A DNA stretch of 16,501 nt. Origin: CAYUWH01 sp964448615 (GTDB taxonomy: Bacteria > Patescibacteriota > Gracilibacteria > Peribacterales > Peribacteraceae). Numbering within the stretch: the first letter of the stretch is position 1; every line of letters starts with the position of its first letter. Below, in pieces: positions 6,100-13,032 of the stretch. The stretch lies in assembly GCA_964448615.1 (NCBI GenBank), contig CAYUWH010000030.1, positions 1-16,501 of the forward strand. Reading direction: 5' to 3'. The position numbers were made by a program, and so were the translations under genes. Below the pieces are notes generated by a model. That model saw nothing but the letters and a program-made list of their open reading frames with translations. It was not told the origin of the DNA and did not search any database.

Positions 6100-7305
6100 T
6101 CAGGAGCGCTTCGCGAGGGCTTCCAATGCGGGCAACGGCGCGCCCGCAATGAATTCAAGCATGGCACCGCCGCCGGTGCTCACGAAGCTGTAGGCCGACA
6201 AGTCGTACCCGTAGCGCGTATGGAAATCGATCGTATCGCCACCACCGATGATGGAGACGGCACCGTCTTTGGTGGCCGCGGCAACGGCCTCGGCAATGCG
6301 TTTGGTCGCGTGTGAAAAGCGGTTGAACTCATAGAGCCCCAGCGGACCGTTCCACACGATGGTGCCGGAAGCGCGGATCAGTTGAATGTATCGCTCGATC
6401 GTGACTTTGCCGATATCGAAGATGCACATATCCCCGACCACGTTTTCCAGCGGCAGATTCAATTTTTCCGCTTGTTCATCGGGCTTCGTTGCCACCACGC
6501 CATCACGGGGGATCGAGATTTTGGCACGGCCTTCTTTCTCGCTCTCCAACATGATTTCCTGCGCTTTCTCGACGAATGCTTCTTCGAATTTTGACTTCGC
6601 GACATCGAACCCACGCGCCGCGATAAACGTATTCGCAATCGCACCGCCCAGCAGGATATTGTCGCCCTTCTTCAAAAAATGCTCGATGACCGGCACTTTC
6701 GTTTCCATCTTTGCACCACTCACAATCAGCGTCAGCGGACGCTTTGGATTATCGATCACACCCGAAAGATGCTGCACTTCCTCTGCCAGCTGCAACCCCA
6801 TATACGAGGGGAGCAACTTGGGAATGCCCACCATGCTCGCATGCGCGCGATGGCAATTCGTAAACGCATCGTTCACGTAGATGTCCCCAAGGGCCGCCAG
6901 CTCTTTCGCAAACCCTTCATCATTCTTCTCTTCGCGCGGATCGTAGCGCAAATTTTCCAGCAGCAAGACTTCCCCCGGTTTCAATGCTGCTGCTGCGGTG
7001 GTGGCTGCTGATCCGGTACACGATTCCGCGAATGCCACGGGTGCCTTCAAGAGTTGTTCCAGAATAGGCACCAGCGGTTTTTGCGAAAATTCCGGATCGG
7101 GCGTGCCCTTGGGCCTTCCTTGATGAGAGAGAATGATAAGAGCTCCGCCATGCTGCAAAATATGCTGCATTGTTGGTACCAGTGCTTCAATGCGCGTACT
7201 GTCCCCGACCTTGCCGTGTTCAAGCGGCACATCGAACCCTGCGCGCAGCAGCACCTTCTTTCCCTTGAAGTCTGCATCCTGCAGTGTGGGATACGTCACG
7301 GACAT
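6100..7305 (-). CDS. pgk: Phosphoglycerate kinase
   Basis: Phosphoglycerate kinase transfers phosphate from 1,3-bisphosphoglycerate to ADP in glycolysis, in the cytoplasm. From the ATG at 7305 it has 401 residues, a normal length. That start sits nine bases after an extended -10 and gives the usual N-terminus; an ATG at 7314 touches the -10. Visible family features: Arg38, SHQGRP at 60-65, ENLRYD, the CHRAHAS loop, GAKMETKVPVI, GGAIANTF, VWNGPLGLYE, IGGGDT and the STGGGAMLEF hinge region. The N-terminal signature is unusual: RAGFDVP (21-27) replaces the common RxDxNxP, so the Asp and Asn that contact 3-phosphoglycerate are Gly23 and Asp25. Everything else looks functional. It is first in a three-gene leftward operon and diverges from the sugar transferase gene. 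Confidence 0.96.
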   Translation of the reverse strand: MSVTYPTLQDADFKGKKVLLRAGFDVPLEHGKVGDSTRIEALVPTMQHILQHGGALIILSHQGRPKGTPDPEFSQKPLVPILEQLLKAPVAFAESCTGSAATTAAAALKPGEVLLLENLRYDPREEKNDEGFAKELAALGDIYVNDAFTNCHRAHASMVGIPKLLPSYMGLQLAEEVQHLSGVIDNPKRPLTLIVSGAKMETKVPVIEHFLKKGDNILLGGAIANTFIAARGFDVAKSKFEEAFVEKAQEIMLESEKEGRAKISIPRDGVVATKPDEQAEKLNLPLENVVGDMCIFDIGKVTIERYIQLIRASGTIVWNGPLGLYEFNRFSHATKRIAEAVAAATKDGAVSIIGGGDTIDFHTRYGYDLSAYSFVSTGGGAMLEFIAGAPLPALEALAKRS

Positions 7306-7314
7306 GGTGAGCAT

Positions 7315-7322
7315 TGTATAGC
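7315..7322 (-). promoter_or_regulatory. Extended -10 promoter of pgk
   Basis: Read leftward, the sequence TGC-TATACA forms an extended -10 (TG at 7322-7323, hexamer at 7315-7320) nine bases before the ATG at 7305. No convincing -35 is present. The predicted transcript begins within about three bases of the start codon, so the message would be almost leaderless. Confidence 0.5.
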
Positions 7323-7353
7323 ATGAGGAAGAGCAAAAAAATTAAAACTCACC

Positions 7354-7359
7354 TATACT
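7354..7359 (+). promoter_or_regulatory. -10 box of the sugar transferase gene
   Basis: TATACT at 7354-7359 stands eight bases before the ATG at 7368 and follows an A-rich stretch. No good -35 is visible. The spacing predicts a leaderless or nearly leaderless message and supports choosing the ATG at 7368 over the upstream ATG at 7323. Confidence 0.5.
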
Positions 7360-7367
7360 GTGCGTGC

Positions 7368-8420
7368 ATGTCTCTCGTCCTCGCACCGGTGGCGGCGTTT
7401 GCCGTCTGCTGTATCCTGCATCTGCTGGCACTGCGGACCTTTCCGCACTGGAATCTTCTCGATTTTCCTGAGCGCTACGGCCTCATCCGCAAACGCTTGC
7501 CGTATCCCACGGGCATTCTCGCGGTGATCACGTTTGTCCTGTTCTTTGCCGCACTCTTTCCGCTGACGATCCAAAACACGGGATTGTTGCTTGCCGTTCT
7601 CCTGCTCGCGACATGCTGTTTTGTGGATGATCGCACTCCCCTGCCGCCACTCCTGCGTCTGGGCGTACAGCTGCTTGCCGCACTGCTGATTTTCTTGACC
7701 GGAACCTGCGTCGGCAGCCAAGTCTGTTCCATCACCAATCCCCTCTCTGGAATACTTGGCAGCAGAGAATTGGATCTGACTGTCTGGAGCATCACGCTTC
7801 CGGGCATCGGATTTGTGCCGATTTTTGCAGGGATCTTCACGATCGTGTGGCTAGGATTGACAACAAACGCTCTCAATTGGTTCGACGGCATTCCGGGCCA
7901 GGTGAATACACTCTCTGTCTTCGGATTCGCCACGATCGGGTTTCTCGCGCTCAGCAATCGCGTCGACCAACCGCTCGTCGCGATGCTCGCGTTCCTACTC
8001 GCAGCCATTGCACTTGCTTGTTTGCTATTTGATTTCCCGCCGCCGAGAGTGGTTACGGGCGACAGCGGCGCCATGTTTTTTGGATTGATGCTCGGCGTGC
8101 TCACGGTGTATGCAGGCGGCAAAGTGGCAACAGCCTTTCTGGTGCTGGGTGTCCCGCTGATTGATGCGGTGATCGTCGTTGCCCGCAGGTTGTGGCAAGG
8201 CCGGTCCCCCTTCAAAGGAAGCCAGCGCGGCGAACATCTGCATCATCGGTTGCTGGCCAGCGGATGGTCACCGCACGGTGTCATTGCCCTGAATGCCTGT
8301 CTGGGTCTGTGCTTCGGCCTTTCGGCGTTGTTCATGGATACGTTCCAAAAATTCATGGCAGCGCTGGTGTTGTTTGTGATTATTGTCGTGTTGAGCATGA
8401 ATGCGAAACCGAAAAAATAA
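7368..8420 (+). CDS. WecA/TagO-like polyprenyl-phosphate sugar-1-phosphate transferase
   Basis: A glycosyltransferase family 4 membrane enzyme that moves a sugar-1-phosphate (GlcNAc-1-P in WecA/TagO) from a UDP-sugar to undecaprenyl phosphate, the first step in building a surface polymer. It has 350 residues from the ATG at 7368, and about ten membrane helices. Motifs: the DFPERYGLIRKRLPYPTG entry segment (32-49), the Asp pair in DDRTPLPP (87-94), NALNWFDG (167-174), TGDSGAMF (230-237), and the C-terminal HLHHRL (290-295) typical of the WecA branch rather than MraY. The usual DGxDG is DGIPG, so the second Asp is Pro176. The upstream ATG at 7323 lies before the -10 box. It diverges from pgk and ends facing the M23 gene across a palindrome. 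Confidence 0.9.
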   Translation: MSLVLAPVAAFAVCCILHLLALRTFPHWNLLDFPERYGLIRKRLPYPTGILAVITFVLFFAALFPLTIQNTGLLLAVLLLATCCFVDDRTPLPPLLRLGVQLLAALLIFLTGTCVGSQVCSITNPLSGILGSRELDLTVWSITLPGIGFVPIFAGIFTIVWLGLTTNALNWFDGIPGQVNTLSVFGFATIGFLALSNRVDQPLVAMLAFLLAAIALACLLFDFPPPRVVTGDSGAMFFGLMLGVLTVYAGGKVATAFLVLGVPLIDAVIVVARRLWQGRSPFKGSQRGEHLHHRLLASGWSPHGVIALNACLGLCFGLSALFMDTFQKFMAALVLFVIIVVLSMNAKPKK

Positions 8421-8434
8421 TGGATATATAAAAT

Positions 8435-8465
8435 TGTAGAGACGCCCATGAAGGGCGTCTCTACA
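8435..8465. repeat. 13-bp-stem palindrome (GTAGAGACG type)
   Basis: TGTAGAGACGCCC (8435-8447) and GGGCGTCTCTACA (8453-8465) pair perfectly around ATGAA. It lies between two converging genes. The GTAGAGACG...CGTCTCTAC form is a type of palindrome I recall as dispersed in several unrelated bacterial groups, so this is more likely a mobile-type repeat doubling as a bidirectional stop than a simple terminator. It has no U-run on either side. Confidence 0.75.
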
Positions 8466-8496
8466 CGATTACGGACACGATCATGGAATGGAACCA

Positions 8497-9954
8497 TTAT
8501 TTTTTAAACGTCATCGGCGCGCTGATCACATTCAACGGTTGCACCTTGATCACGAGGGTGCGCTCACCGAACGGCAACATTTTGACGGTAGCAACCCCAT
8601 TCACGAAGTTCGCGGCCGTCAATTTCTCGGGGCGGAATTCCGCATCGCCGAATTCCGTGCGCAGATAGAGAGGCTTCTGCAATGTAGAGGCATCGGCAGG
8701 ATTGCCATTGGCATCCACCAAGCGGACGGTGACCGTTTCCCAGCTGCGCCCCGTATACGAACCGTCGGTGTGGATCGTCACGCTGGCGACAACAGGAGCT
8801 GCAATGGAAGCAGCAGAGGAGACGGCGGGAGGAAGTGCATCGCTGGCAGAGACTAATTTCTGTTGTGAGATCACGACCGGCAATACCGTGGGTTGAGCCG
8901 GAGCGGCGGCGAGCGTGGGCGTATTCTGCTTTCTCAGAGCAAGGCGTTGCCTGGCACGCTGTGCGACTTGTTCTTTAAGCGTCAGCCTTGGCGCTCGAGA
9001 GGAAGATGCACCGCCTGTCGTGGCGATCTGCGTCGGAGCACTGTAGTTGGCTTGCACGTAGACCATCGGATTGGCCGTGTGCAGCGCCAGGCGCTCCTGA
9101 TGCAAGCCGGCATTGATGGCCTGAGTGAAGGTAAGACCAGCATCCTTGGCTTCTTTGGTGGTGAACGGCCAATACGGATGCCACGGCGCGGAGTCTTTAT
9201 CGAGCTGGAAGTGCAGATGCGGTCCGGTGGCAAAGCCCGTCTGGCCGCTGAGCGCGATTTCCTGACCGCGGCTCACCACATCACCTTCTGCAACAAGCTG
9301 TGCGCTCAAGTGTGCGTAGGTCGAATGCAGAACCGTAGGCCTCGAAGGATTCTCGGGGTCCGGCACATTGGGGTGACGAATAACAACATACAGACCGTAG
9401 CCGCCCTTATCTTCCTTCACGGCCGTCACGATACCGTTCGCAATGGAACGTATGGGAGTGCCGACCGGCACGCGGATATCCGTTCCCGGGTGACTTCCGC
9501 CCTTCTCAGCGCCTGTTTCATACGAACCCTGATCCCCTACCGAGTACACAAGATTCGCCAGGAAGTCCTGAGACGCACGTTGCTTCTGCGCATCATACGC
9601 GGGCAACGGGATCAACAAATCTTGAGGAACTTGACGATAGGTATGCGCCTCCGGATCACCGCCGTACATCGACCACTTCTTGTAATCCGGGACGAACGCA
9701 ATTGGCGGAACGGTGCCTGTGTACGTAATGAGACTGTCGTCATATTTCCCGAACACCGAATGCCAGAAGGCGTACCAGCCATGCTCCCCCATCATGTTAC
9801 CCGTGATAAAGGCAATGAGAGACAACGAGGCAACGAAGAACGAAGAGCGCTGCTTCAGATAATGAAGCGACTGGAACTTCGGCTCTTTGCGGGGATACAA
9901 GGAACTAGCCTGAAATCCTACTGATTTGGCCGATCGAATCCGTGTAAGATGCAT
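8497..9954 (-). CDS. Membrane-anchored M23 peptidase with C-terminal Ig-like domain
   Basis: A 485-residue LytM/M23 zinc endopeptidase that would cut peptidoglycan cross-bridges outside the membrane. Order: basic N-terminus of about 38 residues; membrane helix about 39-54; spacer; M23 domain about 135-255 with His155 and Asp159 (HPGTD), His215 (TYAHLS) and the HLH pair His246/His248. All zinc ligands and the catalytic His are present, so it should be an active enzyme. A linker rich in Thr/Ser/Ala follows, with a basic coiled stretch around 325-345. Last is a beta-sandwich of the Ig-like type (about 390-485) probably used for binding or spacing. It has its own strong promoter and diverges from the tsaE fusion gene. 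Confidence 0.92.
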   Translation of the reverse strand: MHLTRIRSAKSVGFQASSLYPRKEPKFQSLHYLKQRSSFFVASLSLIAFITGNMMGEHGWYAFWHSVFGKYDDSLITYTGTVPPIAFVPDYKKWSMYGGDPEAHTYRQVPQDLLIPLPAYDAQKQRASQDFLANLVYSVGDQGSYETGAEKGGSHPGTDIRVPVGTPIRSIANGIVTAVKEDKGGYGLYVVIRHPNVPDPENPSRPTVLHSTYAHLSAQLVAEGDVVSRGQEIALSGQTGFATGPHLHFQLDKDSAPWHPYWPFTTKEAKDAGLTFTQAINAGLHQERLALHTANPMVYVQANYSAPTQIATTGGASSSRAPRLTLKEQVAQRARQRLALRKQNTPTLAAAPAQPTVLPVVISQQKLVSASDALPPAVSSAASIAAPVVASVTIHTDGSYTGRSWETVTVRLVDANGNPADASTLQKPLYLRTEFGDAEFRPEKLTAANFVNGVATVKMLPFGERTLVIKVQPLNVISAPMTFKK

Positions 9955-9981
9955 ATGTGTGTTTGTGGGTTAGACTTTAAC

Positions 9982-10010
9982 ATAATATCATTTTATATGA
10001 TTTTAGTCAA
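9982..10010 (-). promoter_or_regulatory. Strong promoter of the M23 peptidase gene
   Basis: Read leftward, TTGACT (10005-10010) and TATTAT (9982-9987) are exactly 17 bases apart, each five of six to consensus. This gives a leader of about 20 bases. It overlaps the start codon I chose for the divergent tsaE fusion, so the two genes share regulatory DNA. Confidence 0.7.
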
Positions 10011-11034
10011 TGATTTTCAGTCATCGGAAACTGTAAATATAGATCTGTCAAATACTCAAATGACACACGGATTTGGGCTTTCATTAGCCAATTCTCTGTA
10101 TAGGCTCCCCGTAACAATCTTATTGAATGGAGAGCTGGGCACAGGGAAGACAACGCTACTGAAAGCGCTGGCCCAAGGATTGGGCATTGAGGAACCCGTT
10201 TCCAGCCCGACCTTTGCCCTGGAACAGCGATACAGCATGAAAAAACACCCCGGAGAGTTCCTGCATTTGGACCTCTATCGACTGGAAGAAGCGCAGGCGA
10301 AAGAATTACTGCGTGCAACAGAAGACTTCGAAGGGATCCGCTGCATTGAATGGAGCAACCGTATGCCGGATGCGCACTGGAACGGACCACTGATGCGGAT
10401 TGTGTTGCAGGAAGAAGGAGATGGCCGGCGCGCATATGTGACCTTCGAGGATTTCCCGCTGCCATCGCAGGAACAACTCGAAGCATGGAGAAAAGATGTG
10501 CTGTTACCGGAAAATATCATCGCGCATTGCGAAGCAGTCGCGGGACTCTGTGATCGCCTCGCAGATGCATTGCTGAAAAAAGGAATCGTCGTGCGCCGAG
10601 AAGTGTTACATCGCGCGGCGCAGGTGCATGACCTGTTACGCTTCCTGGATTTCCGCCCGGAGACAGCGCATCAAGTGTATACGAGAACACCTGAAGAACT
10701 TTCGCGATGGGAAGAAATACGCGCACAATATCCGATGCGACATGAAGAAGCGTGCGCGCAATGGTTGATCGATCATGGCTTTCCTGAACTCGCACACATC
10801 GTTGCTGTGCATGGATACAACGCTTCACGCAAAAGTCATACCACTATCGAACAGCGTCTTCTCTTTTACGCCGATAAACGGGCAGTCGAAGATCGCATTG
10901 TGTCACTCGAAGAACGCTTGGAAGATTTAAACAAACGCTACGGCCGTGGCATTGTCACACCGGAACGCGATGCGTGGAATTGCTTCTGCAGAGAGACGGA
11001 GCAGGAATTATTCCCGGATGGAGCGCCTGCATAA
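9997..11034 (+). CDS. tsaE: TsaE ATPase fused to an HD domain
   Basis: The N-terminal part (about 1-155) is TsaE, the ATPase that helps TsaB/TsaD make the t6A37 modification of tRNAs. It shows the P-loop GELGTGKTT (45-53), the SSPTFAL segment (69-75), the HLDLYRL strand (90-96) and IEWSNR (117-122), all characteristic. TsaE alone is about 150 residues; this protein has 345. The extra part (about 168-320) reads as an HD phosphohydrolase-type domain: His177, the His211-Asp212 pair, His249, His272 and Asp293, ending in a charged helix. I start at the ATG at 9997 because TsaE's first strand lies before the next ATG (10060); an ATG at 9949 is also in frame. The promoter is unclear. It may couple t6A synthesis to nucleotide turnover, which is inference. 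Confidence 0.88.
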   Translation: MILVNDFQSSETVNIDLSNTQMTHGFGLSLANSLYRLPVTILLNGELGTGKTTLLKALAQGLGIEEPVSSPTFALEQRYSMKKHPGEFLHLDLYRLEEAQAKELLRATEDFEGIRCIEWSNRMPDAHWNGPLMRIVLQEEGDGRRAYVTFEDFPLPSQEQLEAWRKDVLLPENIIAHCEAVAGLCDRLADALLKKGIVVRREVLHRAAQVHDLLRFLDFRPETAHQVYTRTPEELSRWEEIRAQYPMRHEEACAQWLIDHGFPELAHIVAVHGYNASRKSHTTIEQRLLFYADKRAVEDRIVSLEERLEDLNKRYGRGIVTPERDAWNCFCRETEQELFPDGAPA

Positions 11035-11059
11035 AAAAGGGCCTGTCTAAGACAGGCCC
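11033..11059 (-). terminator. Rho-independent terminator of the 79-residue protein gene
   Basis: GGGCCTGTC (11039-11047) pairs perfectly with GACAGGCCC (11051-11059) around TAA. Leftward it is followed by six Ts (11033-11038), the textbook layout. It begins 12 bases after the stop of the leftward gene. Rightward there is no T run, so it serves the tsaE fusion gene less well. Confidence 0.9.
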
Positions 11060-11070
11060 ACACAGGTTTC

Positions 11071-11310
11071 CTACGAAGCACTTCCGGCAGATGACTTCCG
11101 TGCCCGTATCTGCTGGATGATCGTACGGAGCAGATTGGCGCTGCGCCACAGACTCATGCGAAACTCCTCCTCACGCTGGTAATCTTCCGGCCTATTCGAT
11201 CGGGGGGTATGCAGCGCGGAGACGACGTCTGCGAAGCATGTAAGCTCCAAGTCATCGGGCTTGCCGCCGAACAGCAACTCGAACGCCTGAACCAGCTTCT
11301 CTCGGTCCAT
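11071..11310 (-). CDS. Small hypothetical protein, 79 residues
   Basis: A single small leftward gene with the best expression signals in the window: a promoter, an AGGAG Shine-Dalgarno eight bases before the ATG at 11310, and a perfect terminator after the stop. The product has an acidic N-terminal half (about 1-30, with two Cys-flanking hydrophobic turns), a charged middle containing two Arg-Pro/Glu turns (36-47), and a basic helical C-terminus rich in Arg and Ile. No membrane segment. It could be a small helical regulator or nucleic-acid binder, but no family is evident. It differs from its neighbours in having a Shine-Dalgarno. Confidence 0.75.
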   Translation of the reverse strand: MDREKLVQAFELLFGGKPDDLELTCFADVVSALHTPRSNRPEDYQREEEFRMSLWRSANLLRTIIQQIRARKSSAGSAS

Positions 11311-11346
11311 CTTCTTTCTCCTTTTGTAGGAACAACTCTATTTAGC

Positions 11347-11375
11347 ATTTAATATTAGTATAATATATTTGTCAA
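11347..11375 (-). promoter_or_regulatory. Promoter of the 79-residue protein gene
   Basis: Read leftward, a perfect -35 TTGACA (11370-11375) is followed after 17 AT-rich bases by TTAAAT (11347-11352), a four-of-six -10. A TATACT also lies in the spacer, only seven bases from the -35. The leader is about 30 bases and carries AAAGGAG. Confidence 0.5.
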
Positions 11376-11399
11376 TATGCAAAAAGGAACAGGCATCCA

Positions 11400-11625
11400 C
11401 TTACCCTCACTTTCTCTAGGCGTTCCAGGACTTCTTTCCACACCCCTCAACCCCAAACCCTTCTCCCTGACCAGCCTTCGCCTATGGGCTTACGGCCGGC
11501 AAAGGGAGAAGGGAGCACTACTTTAAGAGTTTGGAGATTGTGCACATATTGCTCACAAACATCACGATCATGTTCGATGGAAGTCACCCTCTCCCCAAGG
11601 GAGAGGGCCGGGGTGAGGGGAGAAC
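11400..11625. repeat. REP-like palindrome region between rarA and the 79-residue gene
   Basis: This gene-free stretch holds two palindromes. CCCTTCTCCCT (11458-11468) pairs with AGGGAGAAGGG (11503-11513) across 34 bases. CCCTCTCCC (11587-11595) pairs with GGGAGAGGG (11599-11607) across three and is followed by CCGGGGTGAGGGG. This CCCTCTCC/GGAGAGGG plus GGGTGAGGG wording is typical of dispersed REP-like or MITE-like elements. Frames can be read through it, but they are the low-complexity kind these repeats produce, and I call no gene. Confidence 0.6.
11403..11446 (-). pseudogene. Decayed copy of the rarA 3' end
   Basis: Read leftward, 11403-11446 encodes a 14-residue stretch (GVWKEVLERLEKVR) with ten matches to the rarA C-terminus (GFEKEVMERLENVR). 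At base level about 28 of 34 positions match 11646-11690. It lies beyond the palindromes, roughly 240 bases from the real rarA tail. Either a partial duplication or the original tail displaced by insertion of the REP-like region; no further rarA sequence is attached. Confidence 0.5.
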
Positions 11626-12903
11626 TCAATTTCCCCTCACAATCCCCCTCACGTTCTCCAGTCGCTCCATCACTTCTTTCTCAAATCCCCGATCGGTGGG
11701 TTCGTAGAACTGCACCGGGGGCATACCGATCGGAAAATAATTCTCGCGGACAATTCCTTGAACACTATCGTGCGGATACTGATAGCCCACACCGTATCCT
11801 TGTTCTTTCATTCCTTTGATCGGCGCATTGCGCAAATGATTCGGCACTTCGAGTGTTGACTGAGTTTCGATCGCACGCTTCACACCACCCATCGCCACTT
11901 TCACGCCGGCACTCTTCGGCGCTTGCGCCAAGTAGATACAGGCATGCGACAAAAAATATTCCCCCTCCGGATACCCGACCATCTCGAAGGCCTGCCACGC
12001 AGAGACCACTATTTGCAACGCACGCGGATCGGCATTGCCAATATCTTCGGATGCGAAAATCGCCATGCGTCGGAACAAAAATCTCGGCTCTTCTCCGCTC
12101 TGGATCATCTTGTACATCCACACTAAGGCCGCATCGGGATCCGACCCGCGCAAGGTTTTAATAAAGGCAGAGATCGTATTGTAGTGCTCTTCGCCGCTGC
12201 GGTCGTACCGCTTGAATTTTTCGCGGAACAATTTGTCAGCTTCTTCGAGTGTGACATCCGAACCCGCCGTGATCGCCGCAAGCTCCAGAGCATTGAGCGC
12301 GATGCGCGCATCACCGTTCGCAATCACCGCGATACGATCCAGCACTTCGGGCGCCACCTTCACTGTTCCCGCAAATCCCTTCTCATCCCACAACGCACGC
12401 TTGAGAATCTTCAGCAATTCATCTTTGCCGTGCGGCTTCAGCAAATACACGTGCGACCGAGAGACCAAAGCGGCGTTCACCTCGAAGTACGGATTCTCCG
12501 TTGTCGCGCCAATCAGGATCACATTTCCTGCTTCTACAAATGGCAATAAGGCATCCTGCTGCGCCTTGTTGAAACGATGGATTTCATCGATAAATAACAC
12601 CGTTCGCTGCTTGAAGGTCTTGAGCATCTGCTCAGCCTCAAGACAAATTTCCTTCAATTCCTTCACGCCGCTCATCACGGCATTCACTTGCACAAAGTTC
12701 GCCTTGGTCGCATTCGCGATGATCTTCGCCAGCGTGGTTTTCCCGGAACCCGGCGGCCCGGAGAGAATGACCGACGAAAGTTTATCTTGCTCGATGGCCG
12801 TACGCAGCGCGGTCCCCTCTCCCACAATGTGCTCTTGCCCCACAAATTCCGTGAGTAATTCAGGACGAAGACGATACGCGATCGGGGCTGAGGAGGTTTC
12901 CAT
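11626..12903 (-). CDS. rarA: RarA/MgsA replication-associated AAA+ ATPase
   Basis: A clamp-loader-like AAA+ ATPase that acts at stalled replication forks and binds single-strand binding protein. It has 425 residues, slightly shorter than E. coli RarA (447). Order: N-terminal RP(E)LLTEFVGQEH segment at about 12-25; Walker A GPPGSGKTT (49-57); Walker B and DEIHRFNKAQQDALLP (about 102-121); sensor 1 GATTENP (132-138); arginine finger in SRS (148-150). The C-terminal tetramerisation region includes EPRFLFRRM, ASEDIGNADP, EGEYFLSHA and the HDSVQGIVRENYFP segment. It is complete. The ATG at 12903 lies 11 bases after the heptad repeat array, whose TAATACT units resemble -10 boxes. REP-like palindromes follow its stop. 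Confidence 0.96.
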   Translation of the reverse strand: METSSAPIAYRLRPELLTEFVGQEHIVGEGTALRTAIEQDKLSSVILSGPPGSGKTTLAKIIANATKANFVQVNAVMSGVKELKEICLEAEQMLKTFKQRTVLFIDEIHRFNKAQQDALLPFVEAGNVILIGATTENPYFEVNAALVSRSHVYLLKPHGKDELLKILKRALWDEKGFAGTVKVAPEVLDRIAVIANGDARIALNALELAAITAGSDVTLEEADKLFREKFKRYDRSGEEHYNTISAFIKTLRGSDPDAALVWMYKMIQSGEEPRFLFRRMAIFASEDIGNADPRALQIVVSAWQAFEMVGYPEGEYFLSHACIYLAQAPKSAGVKVAMGGVKRAIETQSTLEVPNHLRNAPIKGMKEQGYGVGYQYPHDSVQGIVRENYFPIGMPPVQFYEPTDRGFEKEVMERLENVRGIVRGN

Positions 12904-12914
12904 AGTACCAACGG

Positions 12915-12982
12915 AGTATTAAGTATGAAGTATTCAGTATTATGCAACGAAAACAAACCCTTAATACTAGATACGTAATACT
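12915..12982. repeat. AGTATxx heptad inverted-repeat array, copy 2
   Basis: Four left units (AGTATTA, AGTATGA, AGTATTC, AGTATTA; 12915-12942) face three right units (TAATACT, AGATACG, TAATACT; 12962-12982) across a 19-base loop. The loop again contains AACAAACC, as in copy 1 at 3789-3860. The array occupies the space between rarA (leftward) and the eight-cysteine gene (rightward), directly at both promoters. Confidence 0.75.
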
Positions 12983-13010
12983 TGCCGGATGTTCTCTCTT
13001 TTTTTACACT
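12982..13010 (+). promoter_or_regulatory. Promoter of the eight-cysteine protein gene
   Basis: TTGCCG (12982-12987) and TACACT (13005-13010) are 17 bases apart, each four of six to consensus, with a T-rich spacer. The start of transcription would fall about 15 bases before the ATG at 13033. No Shine-Dalgarno follows. Confidence 0.45.
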
Positions 13011-13032
13011 AACGCCCGTTCCCCTCTTTTCA

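Noticed and set aside
9977..10001. A second TTAACATAA followed by AT-rich sequence, resembling the left arm of the dif-like site
   Set aside because: The right arm matches only about six of nine positions and needs a shifted centre. The stretch is explained by the strong M23 promoter, so I treat the likeness as AT-rich chance or at most a decayed site.
11039..11059. The 11039-11059 hairpin as terminator of the rightward tsaE fusion gene
   Set aside because: Rightward it is followed by ACACAGG rather than Ts. The T run lies on the leftward side, so I assign it to the 79-residue gene.
11447..11629. Leftward frame of about 60 codons through the REP-like region
   Set aside because: The translation is the kind of text such palindromic repeats yield in any genome. 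No start signals, and a duplicate rarA tail beyond it points to repeat DNA.
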